A stretch of DNA of 31,619 nt, taken from assembly GCA_000310025.1 (NCBI GenBank), contig FN649744.1, forward strand, positions 2,769,715 to 2,801,333, given 5' to 3'. Positions 22,737-31,619 of this stretch are shown piece after piece (position 1 is the stretch's first letter; each line of letters opens with the position of its first letter). The notes below the pieces were generated by a model, which saw only the letters and a list, made by a program, of their open reading frames with translations, ran no database searches and had not been told where the DNA came from. The DNA comes from Ectocarpus siliculosus. Its lineage: Eukaryota; Sar; Phaeophyceae; Ectocarpales; Ectocarpaceae. Both the position numbers and the translations under genes were made by a program.

Positions 22737-24680
22737 ATCATGACGAGAACACGAGAACGACCGCACTATTTTTCGCGCCCCTTGTGCTTCTCACCAACCA
22801 TTCGCCGAATACAAGCACGGTATTGGGCATGTCGGTCATGTGGCTGTCTGGGACGCCACAAAAGAAAGCATGCGCTGCTACGCTAACCGTGTCTTTTACA
22901 TTGGCCCGGTTCTAACTAACAAGGACTGGGCCAGGTCTCCCGCCGATTCGGCGTTTTATGTGACATCATACAGATCTCTCCAACACACGAGTACCCTGGC
23001 CCCGTAAACGATTGGCAGTCCTGTACTCCCCTCTCCCTCCCCAACCAGTTGTACGCACTTTCCCCTCCCTTCCCTTCGCCGATGTTGAATGCACGTGTTT
23101 CTTCCATACAACAAGTAAGCCTTACCCGTTCACGTTCCTTACCTGTTCACATTCCGGTATCAACTGAATAAGCTAGCTTCCGACCACGAAAAGTGTAGCG
23201 CCGGGTTGCTGCAAGGATGGCCATCAACGGACTGCTACTTTGAGGCACTTAGCGTACTTGGACGTGCTATTTTTGGCTGTCCACACCGCCTTCAATCATG
23301 ATGTGACTCAAGCCAGGCCTGGCCACGTCGGGAGCCAGAGTAGCGCCAAGGTGCTGCACAAAACGTCGGGGTCATCAATGGGTGACGATTTTGTCATCCA
23401 ACGCGACCTGTCACGACCGGTTCTTCAAGGGCGAAACGTTTACATACCGGAACCGTAACTGTCGCCCTTGTCCCCGCCCATCGGCCACTTCATCTAAAAA
23501 CAACCAGTGCGCGAGGCGAGGTTGCATGCTCTTCCCCAATTTACAAGCAAACACACAGAAAGATAGAAAACTCTTCTCGACACTATGTTCACAGCTGGGA
23601 CAACAGGATCTTCTGCCGTAAGGGGGGACAACACAGCGCTTGCCTCGGGCGACATCACGTCGTCAATACCCGCCCGGCCTAATGGCGTCCTTAGTCAGTC
23701 GTCGCTCAATCCCTGCCACTCCCTACCCACCCCCAGTAGAAGCGCCTCATACAAACCTCTCCTTGGGTATTCCGAGAATCAAACACCACGGCGGGTTTTG
23801 GACTCAAGAACAGGGGGGAGGACACACAGGAGTACATCTCACAGCCTCGACCGCGAAACAACTCAAGAGAACGTGGTGATTTGCTCCGCTCCGGCCGTTC
23901 AACTCCACGTGGTCCCGTTCCTGGAGACCGCGAATAACACATGCTGGCGATACAACCAGACCGAATGACGCGCCTCTCTGACTCAAGCGACGGCCCACTA
24001 GGTGACACTGCAAGCAACTCTGTTGGTGTATTCTTCACGTGGTATCCTAACCTATTACGTTACTGACTGTTGTCTTTTGAACTGCCGGCGAGGTTCTTTT
24101 TGCTGTTTGCCTGTTCCGACACGCCGCTTACAAGCTCCGATAAGACGGCACCCCCACACCCGAAGAGCTCGGCGCTTGAAAGCGGCCACGGCCCCCCCAA
24201 CACGTTGCACACACACGGCTCACCGATTTCAGTCGGCAATCAACAAATCGCGGACAGTGACGGCTCACAAATACTTCACATCGTCCGATCCATGTAACAA
24301 ATCGAGGGTGCAGTGGGGGGGGGGGGGGGCTTTTCCCCTTTCTCCCAGCCTTCAGACGCCCCCACAGCCGCAAAGCACAAACCACACAAAATACAGCCAA
24401 AGGTACATAGTGCGACATACACCACCATCCTTTAAACAAGACAACACAAGCCAGAGCGAACAATAACAACCTTCCTTTTACCAAAGCAAAAAAAAATTAC
24501 CCAGCGCTAAATAAAACCTAAATACTTACTTCCTCGCAGGACAAGTGAACAAAATGTAAAAAACGAAGCCCTGCTTCTTCCTCCGCCTCTTGGTATGCTC
24601 CAAGCGCTACATACCTCTACCTACAGCCGGGGCCGCTACGTACGGCCAGTCCGCTCGCGGCCGCTATCCCCCGCCGCCGC

Positions 24681-27600
24681 TCAGGCGTCCTCCCAAAGGG
24701 TCGAGTTCTGAACCCTGGCGGGCTTCTTTCTGGACCAAATGTGGCTCCTGGGGCGTTGCTCTTCTTCCCCCTCCCCCTCCTCGTCCTCCTCCTCCTCCTC
24801 CTCCTCCTCTTCGTCCCCCTCTTCCTCCTGTACTGTGTCGACGGCCCTGTGGTTGGCCATTGGGTTGATCGTCGTCCGGATGACGTCATCGTCGGCTTCT
24901 CCTGCGACTGACGGCGACGAAGACGACTTGGCGTCTGTGGCCTCCTTCTTCGCGCGCGTCGGAGCGCAGAGGAGCGCCAGCGCCACGACGTAGAGGTTGA
25001 CGCCCCCGTGGGAGAGGGTGAAGGCCGCTCCGCCTGCAGGTGGTCGTGGAAGATGATGGTGGTTAGACATCGTTGTTTCATCAGGAGGGAAGTACATGGA
25101 TTCAATATTTCAATGTAGGGTGTAGGCCGCTCCGCCTGTTGTTGGTTATTGGTCGGTTTTTTCGTTGTTTTTTCGTGGGTGAAGAAACGTGGATCAGAAA
25201 ATACTTGCGTACTACCTCGGCAGGTTAGGTCTTCATGTTTTCATTTCTTTTGGAGGTCAAAGCATGGGTCCATGAAATATACCTGGTACAGGCATTACCA
25301 CATCGGCGGGTCAGGGCTCGTTTCCATATGCGTGCTTCTATGCTCTGATATGCCTCCCAGATCGCGCGAAAAGGTACAACCAGTGGTATTTTTGTTGCTG
25401 CTGACCTCTACTTGACTGCTTCATCGAATCGATTTCTCGTGAATGAGTCTTCATACGATGTCTGTTTTCCTTGGGTGTTCGATTTGTCTCTTTCTAGGGA
25501 CTGGTTCGGCGGGTTGCTTGGTCGGCCGGTCGTCTTTAATTTGTTTTTGTGGTAATGGCCAAAAACAATCGAAAAGAGTCGATGCCGCTGTTCATGTCCG
25601 TTCGTTTCGTAGGCGTGTACGCTATCCAAATCCTGCCCGTTGGTGAATCCAATTCGATTGGGGGCGGCGGAGGAGCTCTCGATCGCCCTTCGACACTTGA
25701 CTTTGTTCGGTCCAAACCCAGCCAGTTGCCCGTGGGGTCCCGCCGAATCGGATACATGTCCCGCTAAGACGGACATTGCTTTCGTCCTTCAACCTGCTAC
25801 CGCGGTCCATTCTACACCTTGAACGACACACACAAGTTGGACGCCACGATCTATCGCGGAATAGTGCATGAGTTCTCGTTATCCCGCTTACGACGGACAA
25901 ACGTTCGTCGTTCAACCTGCTACAACCGCGGTCGGTTCCCCACCTCAAATGACACGCACAAAGCGCGACGCTATGCGATGTCAATAGGTGTGCGGTATGT
26001 CGTCTTTCCTCTCATCAGCACTTATTCCAAGTAGTCCGAGAGCTGGAGAGTTTTTCATCACAACCTGAAAGTGACGGCATCGACTTACATTTCACTGCGA
26101 TGTTTCCAAGTCAAATGCCTCATGCGCGTTTTGAGTCTAACCATTTGTATGGTGCCAATGAGATTGGACAGGCGCGATAGGACAACGCGCGGGAGAGGAC
26201 AGCTCGCGGATAAAAAGTCATCACCACCAACAAAACAACACAAACTCAAGGCCGTAAACAAAAAAACACATACACAAGACACACGCACGCACGAACATCT
26301 ATCTCTACGGACAGCAGCAGCAGCAGCAGCAGCAGCGTCGCCGTCCTCACCTCGTACTCTCGGCTGCAGGTACTCCAGGATGATCGCCGGGAGCAGCAAC
26401 GCCAACGTCACGAAGGAGGAGAGAACGACGAACCGGGCCCGCGGGCTCGATCGCAGCTTCTCTCGGCCCCGGCCCCACCGCCACGCCCGCCCGGCCAGGG
26501 GCAACGCCCAGCAGCAGTAGACGAAGACCAAAACGGTGAGGATCTTCTCCGTGCCAGTCGACGTGTACGGGTCTTGGATGCGGTGATAGACACACAAAAA
26601 AGAAGGCATTGCGGGCGGGCGCGGGCAGAGGAGGGGACGATGGGGAAGGGGTAGGTGTACTCGTAGCCGTGCATGCCGTAGTCGTTAGATCACTGACCTC
26701 GCATCCCTACAAAGCCGGGACGGAGCACCCCGGGTTTTCACCGGACCAGGCTCTCACATCGCCGAGGGGGAGGGGGAGATTTGTCAACGTGGCTCTGCCG
26801 CCGTTACGACTTCTACCGTTGTGCTTCGTGCGTCGGTAGCGGGTGTGCCCGTTTTCTCTGTTCCTCTCTGCGTGCCATTGGCCGTTCGCCGTGTCTTGGA
26901 CGATTGCGACCCCGTTTACAGTCACTGTGTGCGCTTCTTGTGTCCTTTTGCTTAAAAACTTTCACATTGCGAATAGTCTTCTGCAGGGAGGAGGTGCAAG
27001 GGCAAACGCTCAACAAGCAGGTAGTCGTGAGTCGGAAAATCAACATCTTATCTTGACCGCCTCGGTTACAAAACCGTGCGTCACAAAAACAGGGTGGCCG
27101 GGACTCTTTGGACCCTCCATCTCTACCGTAAACTAAACACTCGGTACTTCTACTACGCAATATTAGCTTCGGGGTGGCAGCACTCACATTTGTGAACCCG
27201 ATCTGGGTTGCCATCTCTCGACACCCGGATATCGCTGGAGGGGGACAGGCCAAAGGCAGCGCAAGAGACGCCAGAAAAATGGGGGGTTCGTGGATACAGT
27301 ATGGGCAAATGCAGATGGCGGGGGGGGAAGTGTACTCATAGCTGCACAAGCCGTAGTCGTTAGATCATTAACCTTGCACCGTTACAAAGCCGGGACGGAG
27401 CACGTGGTGGCGGTGCGTCCAAAGATACCGCAAGGGCATAGATCGGCTTCCGGAGTACCATGGTATGTGAATGGAACAATGACGGACGCGCAGCGTTCAA
27501 CGACCAACACGACCATAGAGGGAAGAGGTGGAGAGGAGGGAAGAGGGGGGGAGGAAACCGCGATGACGCAGACGCTCCCAGCGCCTCGCTCACAATCTCA

Positions 27601-30600
27601 AGGGCCGAACAAAAATTGCTGTTTTATAGTCCAAGACGAACATCCGTTACTGCATTGAAGTACATTGCCACAAAATGCAAGATAATTGGTTCGCCTCGTG
27701 CGATGTACTTCGTACTAGCGTAGCGTAGCGTGGGGTAGCCTAGGGTAGTCTAGCGTAGCCTAGCGTAGCCTAGCATAGCCTAGCATAGCCTAGCGTTGCC
27801 TAACGACCGAAAACAAACTTGGAAGTAGGGTTCCCGTGGACTTTTCTACACGCTGGAGTTGCGTCGCTTGAGCGTAAAATCGACGGCAGCGGTACCTATG
27901 CATGGCCCAAGTGAAATATTAAAGAGGAATGCTTGGATCTTCACACTTCCGGAACCATCTCGCCTCATGTGTCGGGAAAAGAAACCATGGGTAGCCCGAC
28001 TCATGAATCAATATTAAGACAAGCGCACCAGCAACGTACCACAGGGAACAGAGCTAGTTCTCCTCTCGGTATCGCAACCGCCTGACAAGGATACACTCGT
28101 GAGTCAAGGGCACGATTTCTCTCAAACTTCGGCGGGTTCTTTTGGGGGGGTGGGCCCCGCAGTAAACCGCTTCGGCTCAGCAGCAAACGGCACCATTTTT
28201 TAACGAATCGGCAATTTTTTTACGGGGCGGACGAAGACTCACATCATGTTGATCACGTACACGATGCACAGGAGGAGGGCGAGCATCACTCCCGCCCCTC
28301 TCGCCGGAGCCCCCTTGGTCCCCCTCCTGTCTCGCAACACGCGCGCGGTAGGTATCGAGAGACCAAGCAACACGCACGACAGGGGCTTGGTTGTTGGTTA
28401 AAGCAGTCTTTGTCGCCTGGCGATACGTCCACCGGCAGCGACAAAGGAAGCGCGGAGGTAGCTTGAGGCCCATGACACCTGCATGATATACACCTTCATA
28501 CGCGCGTTATTCTCGGAGAACTGACGCCAAGCTTATCCACGGGTCCCGTTACATAGCGTGGTCGAGGTAAACACACGGGAACCATCAGCAACAGCGAAGA
28601 GGGAAAATCTACCCCGGCGACAAGCCAGCAACTTGCTCCTTCCCCCCCCCCCTCCTCACGGCGCTTCGCGCTTGGTGATGTGCCAGAGTAACCGGGGGCG
28701 TCCTCCGTCTCGGCTTTGTAGGGATGCGAGGTCAATGGTCTAACGACTACGGCATGCACCGCTACAATGAGGACACTCCTCCCCCCGGGAACCCATCCAC
28801 GGCACCCCCTCTCACTCGTTGTCCGCGTTGCCCGCCTCGAACAGCCTGTCGAGCAGGAAAAGGAGCAGCAGGGACACGAAAACGCCCTCTGCGACGGCGT
28901 ACCAGATGAACGTCGACTTGGGGGAAGCCCCGTAAATCTGGCTCGGTGGGAATAATAAAAAAAAAAGACGCACAAAAAAAAAAGACCAACACGTGTTGTT
29001 AGCCGAAGCGTACGCCGCCAGCACGCACAACAACCGCGACGAAACGGAAAGGACGTTTTCCTTCCGTCAGGGAGAACATGTTTCTACACAAACTGAGTGC
29101 AGTTTATTAATGCTGCAGCGACGGTACTGGAGCGACCACCGCCGACCCCACCTCCGGCGTATTTCTCGAACTATTGGTAGTTTAGCAGACGCAGAAACGA
29201 GGTTTGCGGAATCTTCAGACGACCTCTTTTGAGACCGTCCGAACACACATCTCGGCTGCACCAGTAATATAATGCCAGGCTGGCGCACGAAACGAGCAAT
29301 ACGCAATCCGGGGGGTTGCAAGGCGACATCAAGAGCACCAACAGCAACCATCATCACCACCACCACCACCATCACCACCACCGCCACAACCACAACAACT
29401 AATCATGATAAACAAGCGACGTGATAACAACAACAACCTAAACACGAGAAAAAAGCGGTGCGATCAACACCTGTGCGGCGAGAAAGGGGTTGTTGAAGAA
29501 GAAAAGCCCGACCAGGAGCACCGCAGCCCACTTCTGCAGTCTCGTCCACTTGCTCTGTACCACACCACGAGAGCCAGCAACAGCACCAGAAGGGCAGCAG
29601 AAGACGAAAAACAGACGAACGAGAAGAAGAGATCAGGTAAGCAAGCCGTGGTACTTAGGGTAACGACCCTAACCTTCGCGAGAGTTGAAACTGTGGTGCC
29701 CCTTCTCGACAGGTGAGCCGTAGCAAGGGAGGTGTTCAAAGGGCTAGAGCATACGCAAGAAATGGGCCCCCCAAAAATACCCCCGTCCCGGTTTTTGGAG
29801 GGATGCGAAGTCACTCTTCTAACGACTATAAATACGTCATGCGCGGCTATGAGTACCCTCCCCCCCGTCTCCAAGCTGTACTGGGGCATAGGAAGTGGGT
29901 TGAAAAGGCGGGAAGTGATATCGGTAGAAGTGATATCGGTAGAAGTGATATCGGTAGAAATGATATCGGTAGGATAGATAGACAAGGGAAGACATTTTTG
30001 AGCCGCCTTTGGCAAAGTAGGAACGATTGGCCATCGGTGATAAGTCCTGTGGGAACAATGCTCCGTCCTCTCGAGGACGCGTTGTCAATGGTCTAACCGC
30101 TAAGGCATGCAAAACGTAAGAGTACGCCTTCCCCCCCCCCCGTCCCCAAGGCGTGAATAAACACACGACAAGTCCCCCATTGTCTCACCCATCGAATGTC
30201 ATCCCTCAAGGCCACCGTGAAGAACCCACGGGGCGGTAGGAACTGCAAAAACGAAAAAAAAATCGAGCAGCCGGTTAGCGCAGTCGGTGCTAATGACTGA
30301 GACGCACACGCACAGGCAGAGCAAAATCACACCACGTTGTTTTTGAGAGAGCGTGTCCGAAGCGAGCTTGTCAATAAGGGGTTAGAACGCAAGCTAGCCA
30401 GCAATAACAGGAGCCGGATGCCCACTGCTACTGCTACCGACCATGGCACAGGAAATGGGTGGTGGTGTCAAATGAAATCAGGTGCACATCGGGAGCCGAA
30501 CCTGCAGAGAATATGAAGTACGAAGTATTTGTAATGGAGTCGACATACAGTATTGTAGACATTGGTGATCAGTCACAGGTCTGGTGGAGGGAGAGAAGAG

Positions 30601-31101
30601 TAGAGAAGAGAAGGGGCGATGGGATCACATATCACTCCACCAGTGAGAGCTCGTGCTCAGCCAAAGGAACACCGCACGCGTAACGCACCACGCAAAGCAT
30701 TAAGGCATAATTTGCTCGATAAGGATGCCTGTTCACCACGAAAACCCGCCTTAAATTTATGTCCGTGGGGCACGTGGAGAACCGCCAACAACACAGGCAA
30801 GACAGACTTGACCGCTCCAAAAATAAACACCAACACAAAACAAAAGCTCTGATGCGCGGAGAAAAATGGCGCCCGTACCCGTATCAATGTTGGAGAGGAC
30901 TACTTCCCCTACAAGCCGTTTGTTCTTTTTGTATTTTTCTGTCGACGACAACAGCAGTAGTATCCGCTCGCACAAGGCACACACGGTCTGGAGACCGATC
31001 GTTTCAAGACTCACCATGACCAGCAGGGTCACGAACGCCCAGGTGTAGTACCACGCCAACTCGAACTGCGTGTACAGTTTGGAAACGAAAACAATGCGGA
31101 A
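24681..31101 (-). CDS. TMEM181: TMEM181/Wntless-family seven-pass membrane protein (5' partial)
   Basis: Eight exons join in perfect phase: 31101-31015, 30242-30189, 29554-29471, 28937-28816, 28326-28243, 27234-27188, 26572-26351, 25033-24681. Membrane segments in order: FELAWYYTWAFVTLLVM; WAAVLLVGLFFFNNPF (after SKWTRLQKW); FIWYAVAEGVFVSLLLLFLL; GVMLALLLCIVYVINM; KILTVLVFVYCCWALPLAG; ARFVVLSSFVTLALLLPAII; HGGVNLYVVALALLCAPT. The LQKW...NNPF pair, the HKYPYTSTGTEK loop before the fifth helix and the final HGGVNLYVVALA helix match metazoan TMEM181 (MIG-14/Wntless-type Pfam family). The tail, about 80 residues, is very acidic (poly-Glu) and ends at TGA 24683-24681. Family members act in the secretory and endocytic pathway; the role here is unknown. 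The start and the luminal N-terminal domain are missing, beyond the window or in the poor sequence after 31101. Confidence 0.85.
25760..25981. repeat. Diverged tandem duplication, period about 123 bp
   Basis: Copies starting at 25760 and 25883 share, in the same order, cccgct, gacggaca, ttcgtc, ttcaacctgcta and ccgcggtc, then gacac.cacaa and a cgacgctat-like end. They lie in the last intron of the TMEM181-like gene. Divergence shows the duplication is old. Confidence 0.75.
26312..26335. repeat. (CAG)8 repeat beside a splice donor
   Basis: Eight CAG units on the plus strand, which is (CTG)8 on the TMEM181-like transcript. The repeat starts about 15 nt into the intron that follows exon 26572-26351. 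Confidence 0.95.
26641..26732 (+). repeat. tRNA-like dispersed repeat, copy 1
   Basis: Contains the family core gccgtagtcgttagatca followed by tgacctcgcatccctacaaa and gccgggacggagc. A G-rich head and a tgtactcgtagc block precede the core. It is intronic, antisense to the TMEM181-like gene and about 70 nt upstream of the exon that starts at 26572. Confidence 0.75.
27318..27404 (+). repeat. tRNA-like dispersed repeat, copy 2
   Basis: Same order of blocks as copy 1: G-run, tgtactcatagc, gccgtagtcgttagatca, then ttaaccttgcaccgttacaa and gccgggacggagcac. It lies about 85 nt upstream of the 47-nt exon at 27234-27188 and is antisense to the gene. Confidence 0.75.
27714..27803. repeat. 10-bp minisatellite (tagcgtagcc)n
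   Basis: About nine units of a 10-bp repeat, tagcgtagcc with variants (tagcatagcc, tagggtagtc, tagcgttgcc). Homogeneous neighbouring units suggest slippage or local conversion. It is intronic in the TMEM181-like gene. Confidence 0.9.
28700..28788 (-). repeat. tRNA-like dispersed repeat, copy 3
   Basis: Minus-strand copy with gcatgccgtagtcgttagac then cattgacctcgcatccctac, aaagccgagacggagg. It lies about 25 nt inside the intron after exon 28937-28816 and is in sense orientation to the TMEM181-like gene. Confidence 0.75.
29350..29391. repeat. (CAC/ATC)n trinucleotide repeat
   Basis: A stretch of caccaccaccatcacc-type triplets in an intron of the TMEM181-like gene. The His- or Val-rich open frames that cross it are artefacts. 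Confidence 0.9.
29782..29868 (-). repeat. tRNA-like dispersed repeat, copy 4 (diverged)
   Basis: Minus-strand copy with actcatagccgcgcatgacg, a 7-nt insertion, then tagtcgttagaagagtgact, tcgcatccctccaaa and ccgggacggggg. It is the most diverged of the spacing-preserving copies. A 15-bp minisatellite starts about 45 nt away on its G-rich side. Confidence 0.65.
29913..29972. repeat. 15-bp minisatellite, four units
   Basis: Four directly adjacent 15-bp units aagtgatatcggtag; the last differs at one base. Each unit contains the palindrome gatatc. The length is a multiple of three, so it reads as a repeated peptide in several frames, but it lies in an intron. Confidence 0.95.
30061..30141 (-). 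repeat. tRNA-like dispersed repeat, copy 5 (diverged)
   Basis: Minus-strand copy with a G-rich head, gcgtactcttac, gcatgccttagcggttagac and cattgacaacgc, then gaggacggagca. The second half is partly replaced. It lies about 50 nt inside the intron after exon 30242-30189. Confidence 0.6.
30269..30302 (+). other. tRNA-Ile-like fragment (low confidence)
   Basis: The segment gccggttagcgcagtcggtg followed by ctaatgac resembles the 5' acceptor strand and D-arm of a tRNA-Ile fused to its anticodon region, with the middle of the D-arm missing. There is no T-arm GGTTCGA box downstream, so it is not a functional tRNA gene. It may be a relic or the head of another short element. Confidence 0.3.
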
Positions 31102-31619
31102 CTGCGCTCGAGCGATCCATCCGCCAACAGCGGAAAATAAAAAACGGAGTGGGAAAAAAATCAGGACGGGCAAAGAAAAAAGAGACGGAAAATGAAAATG
31201 GAACGAAAGAGAAAAACGGGACGGAACAGAAAACGGGATGAGAAAAGAAAAACGGGAACGGATGTGCGCCGAACCGAGACCAGTCAAGCCCAGCCGATCA
31301 CGGTAACGGAGAGCCAAATGCAGCCCAGCCAAGCCAAGCAGGACCACAAGCGCCATCGATCCATTCATACGTCCGTCAAGATTGAACCAAAACGGACGCA
31401 CGATGCGGTTGCATCGAATCGCGGGCGAAGGGTGGGGTGGGTGGGGCGGGGGGCGACGGAGAAGCAAAAATCAAGCACACGATAACAGGGGGGGGGGGGG
31501 GGGGAAAAGCCCAGGGCGGTTTCCCCCGCCCCCTCCCCCTATTTTGGGGGCCCCCCGCAACCTCAAAAACCCCTGGGAAAAAAAAAAAAACTTTCCTTCC
31601 ACTGGGGACCCCAATTTTT
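31102..31619. other. Upstream intron of the TMEM181-like gene grading into low-quality contig end
   Basis: No exon can be called. A purine-rich stretch (31140-31265) repeats aaaacggga-type units. From about 31487 the sequence becomes long G, C and A homopolymers that look like read-end noise rather than biology. The open frame 31467-30757 (minus) runs through a real exon (31101-31015), but its upstream part is not supported. Confidence 0.55.

Larger units (their letters stand above)
21662..24680. other. Convergent intergenic spacer, about 3 kb
   Basis: This separates the end of the large plus-strand gene from the stop codon of the TMEM181-like gene on the minus strand. It should hold two 3' untranslated regions. 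I see a tandem duplication at 22388-22463, a hairpin at 22704-22736 and a C-rich stretch around 22660-22690, but no exon chain. A Cys-containing frame at 23382-23621 (CHDRFFKGETFTYRNRNCRP then CPRPS) is the only vaguely protein-like segment and has no splice support. Confidence 0.5.

Noticed and set aside
23382-23621. Cys-rich open frame (CHDRFFKGETFTYRNRNCRP)
   Set aside because: It is suggestive of an extracellular Cys-rich repeat but is short, isolated and without splice partners. I do not call it a gene.
29913-29972. CRISPR-like array
   Set aside because: The units are directly adjacent 15-mers without spacers in a eukaryotic intron. This is a minisatellite.

Overview
The window is nuclear eukaryotic DNA from an intron-rich genome. 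I see no operons or ribosome binding sites. Coding exons are 47 to about 750 nt, and most resolved introns run from roughly 100 nt to 1.3 kb. Exons end at GT donors and begin after AG acceptors, and reading phase is kept across almost every junction I could join. Microsatellites, homopolymer tracts, long intergenic spacers, a degenerate reverse transcriptase and a 100-N scaffold gap are present. This fits a brown alga such as Ectocarpus or another large-genome stramenopile; that placement is inference from gene architecture, not from a marker gene.

Layout. (1) 1-1858: a 61-nt hairpin, a decayed non-LTR-type reverse transcriptase and a 41-bp tandem duplication, apparently in the first intron of the next gene. 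(2) 1859-2740, plus: the last two exons of tubulin-binding cofactor A (TBCA). (3) 3970-10528, minus: a multi-exon P-loop GTPase of the IFI44/IFI44L type, tail-to-tail with TBCA. Its P-loop is split by an intron that starts in a (GT)n microsatellite. (4) 10529-12423: a spacer with minus-strand open frames I cannot name. (5) 12424-21661, plus: at least 13 exons of a large protein I do not recognise (about 1,400 residues seen), with two CxxC motifs, polyQ and polyGly tracts, interrupted by the N gap. (6) 21662-24680: a non-coding spacer with small repeats. (7) 24681-31101, minus: eight exons of a seven-pass membrane protein of the TMEM181/Wntless family. Its introns hold five copies of a roughly 85-bp tRNA-like repeat. 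(8) 31102-31619: a low-quality contig end.

The four genes look functionally unrelated: tubulin folding, a putative GTPase, an unknown large protein and a membrane-trafficking-type protein. They do not form a cluster. The least expected items are the IFI44-like GTPase in this kind of genome, the unnamed large gene, and the tRNA-like repeat family confined to the introns of one gene. Exon borders were read by eye from splice signals and phase, without transcript evidence.
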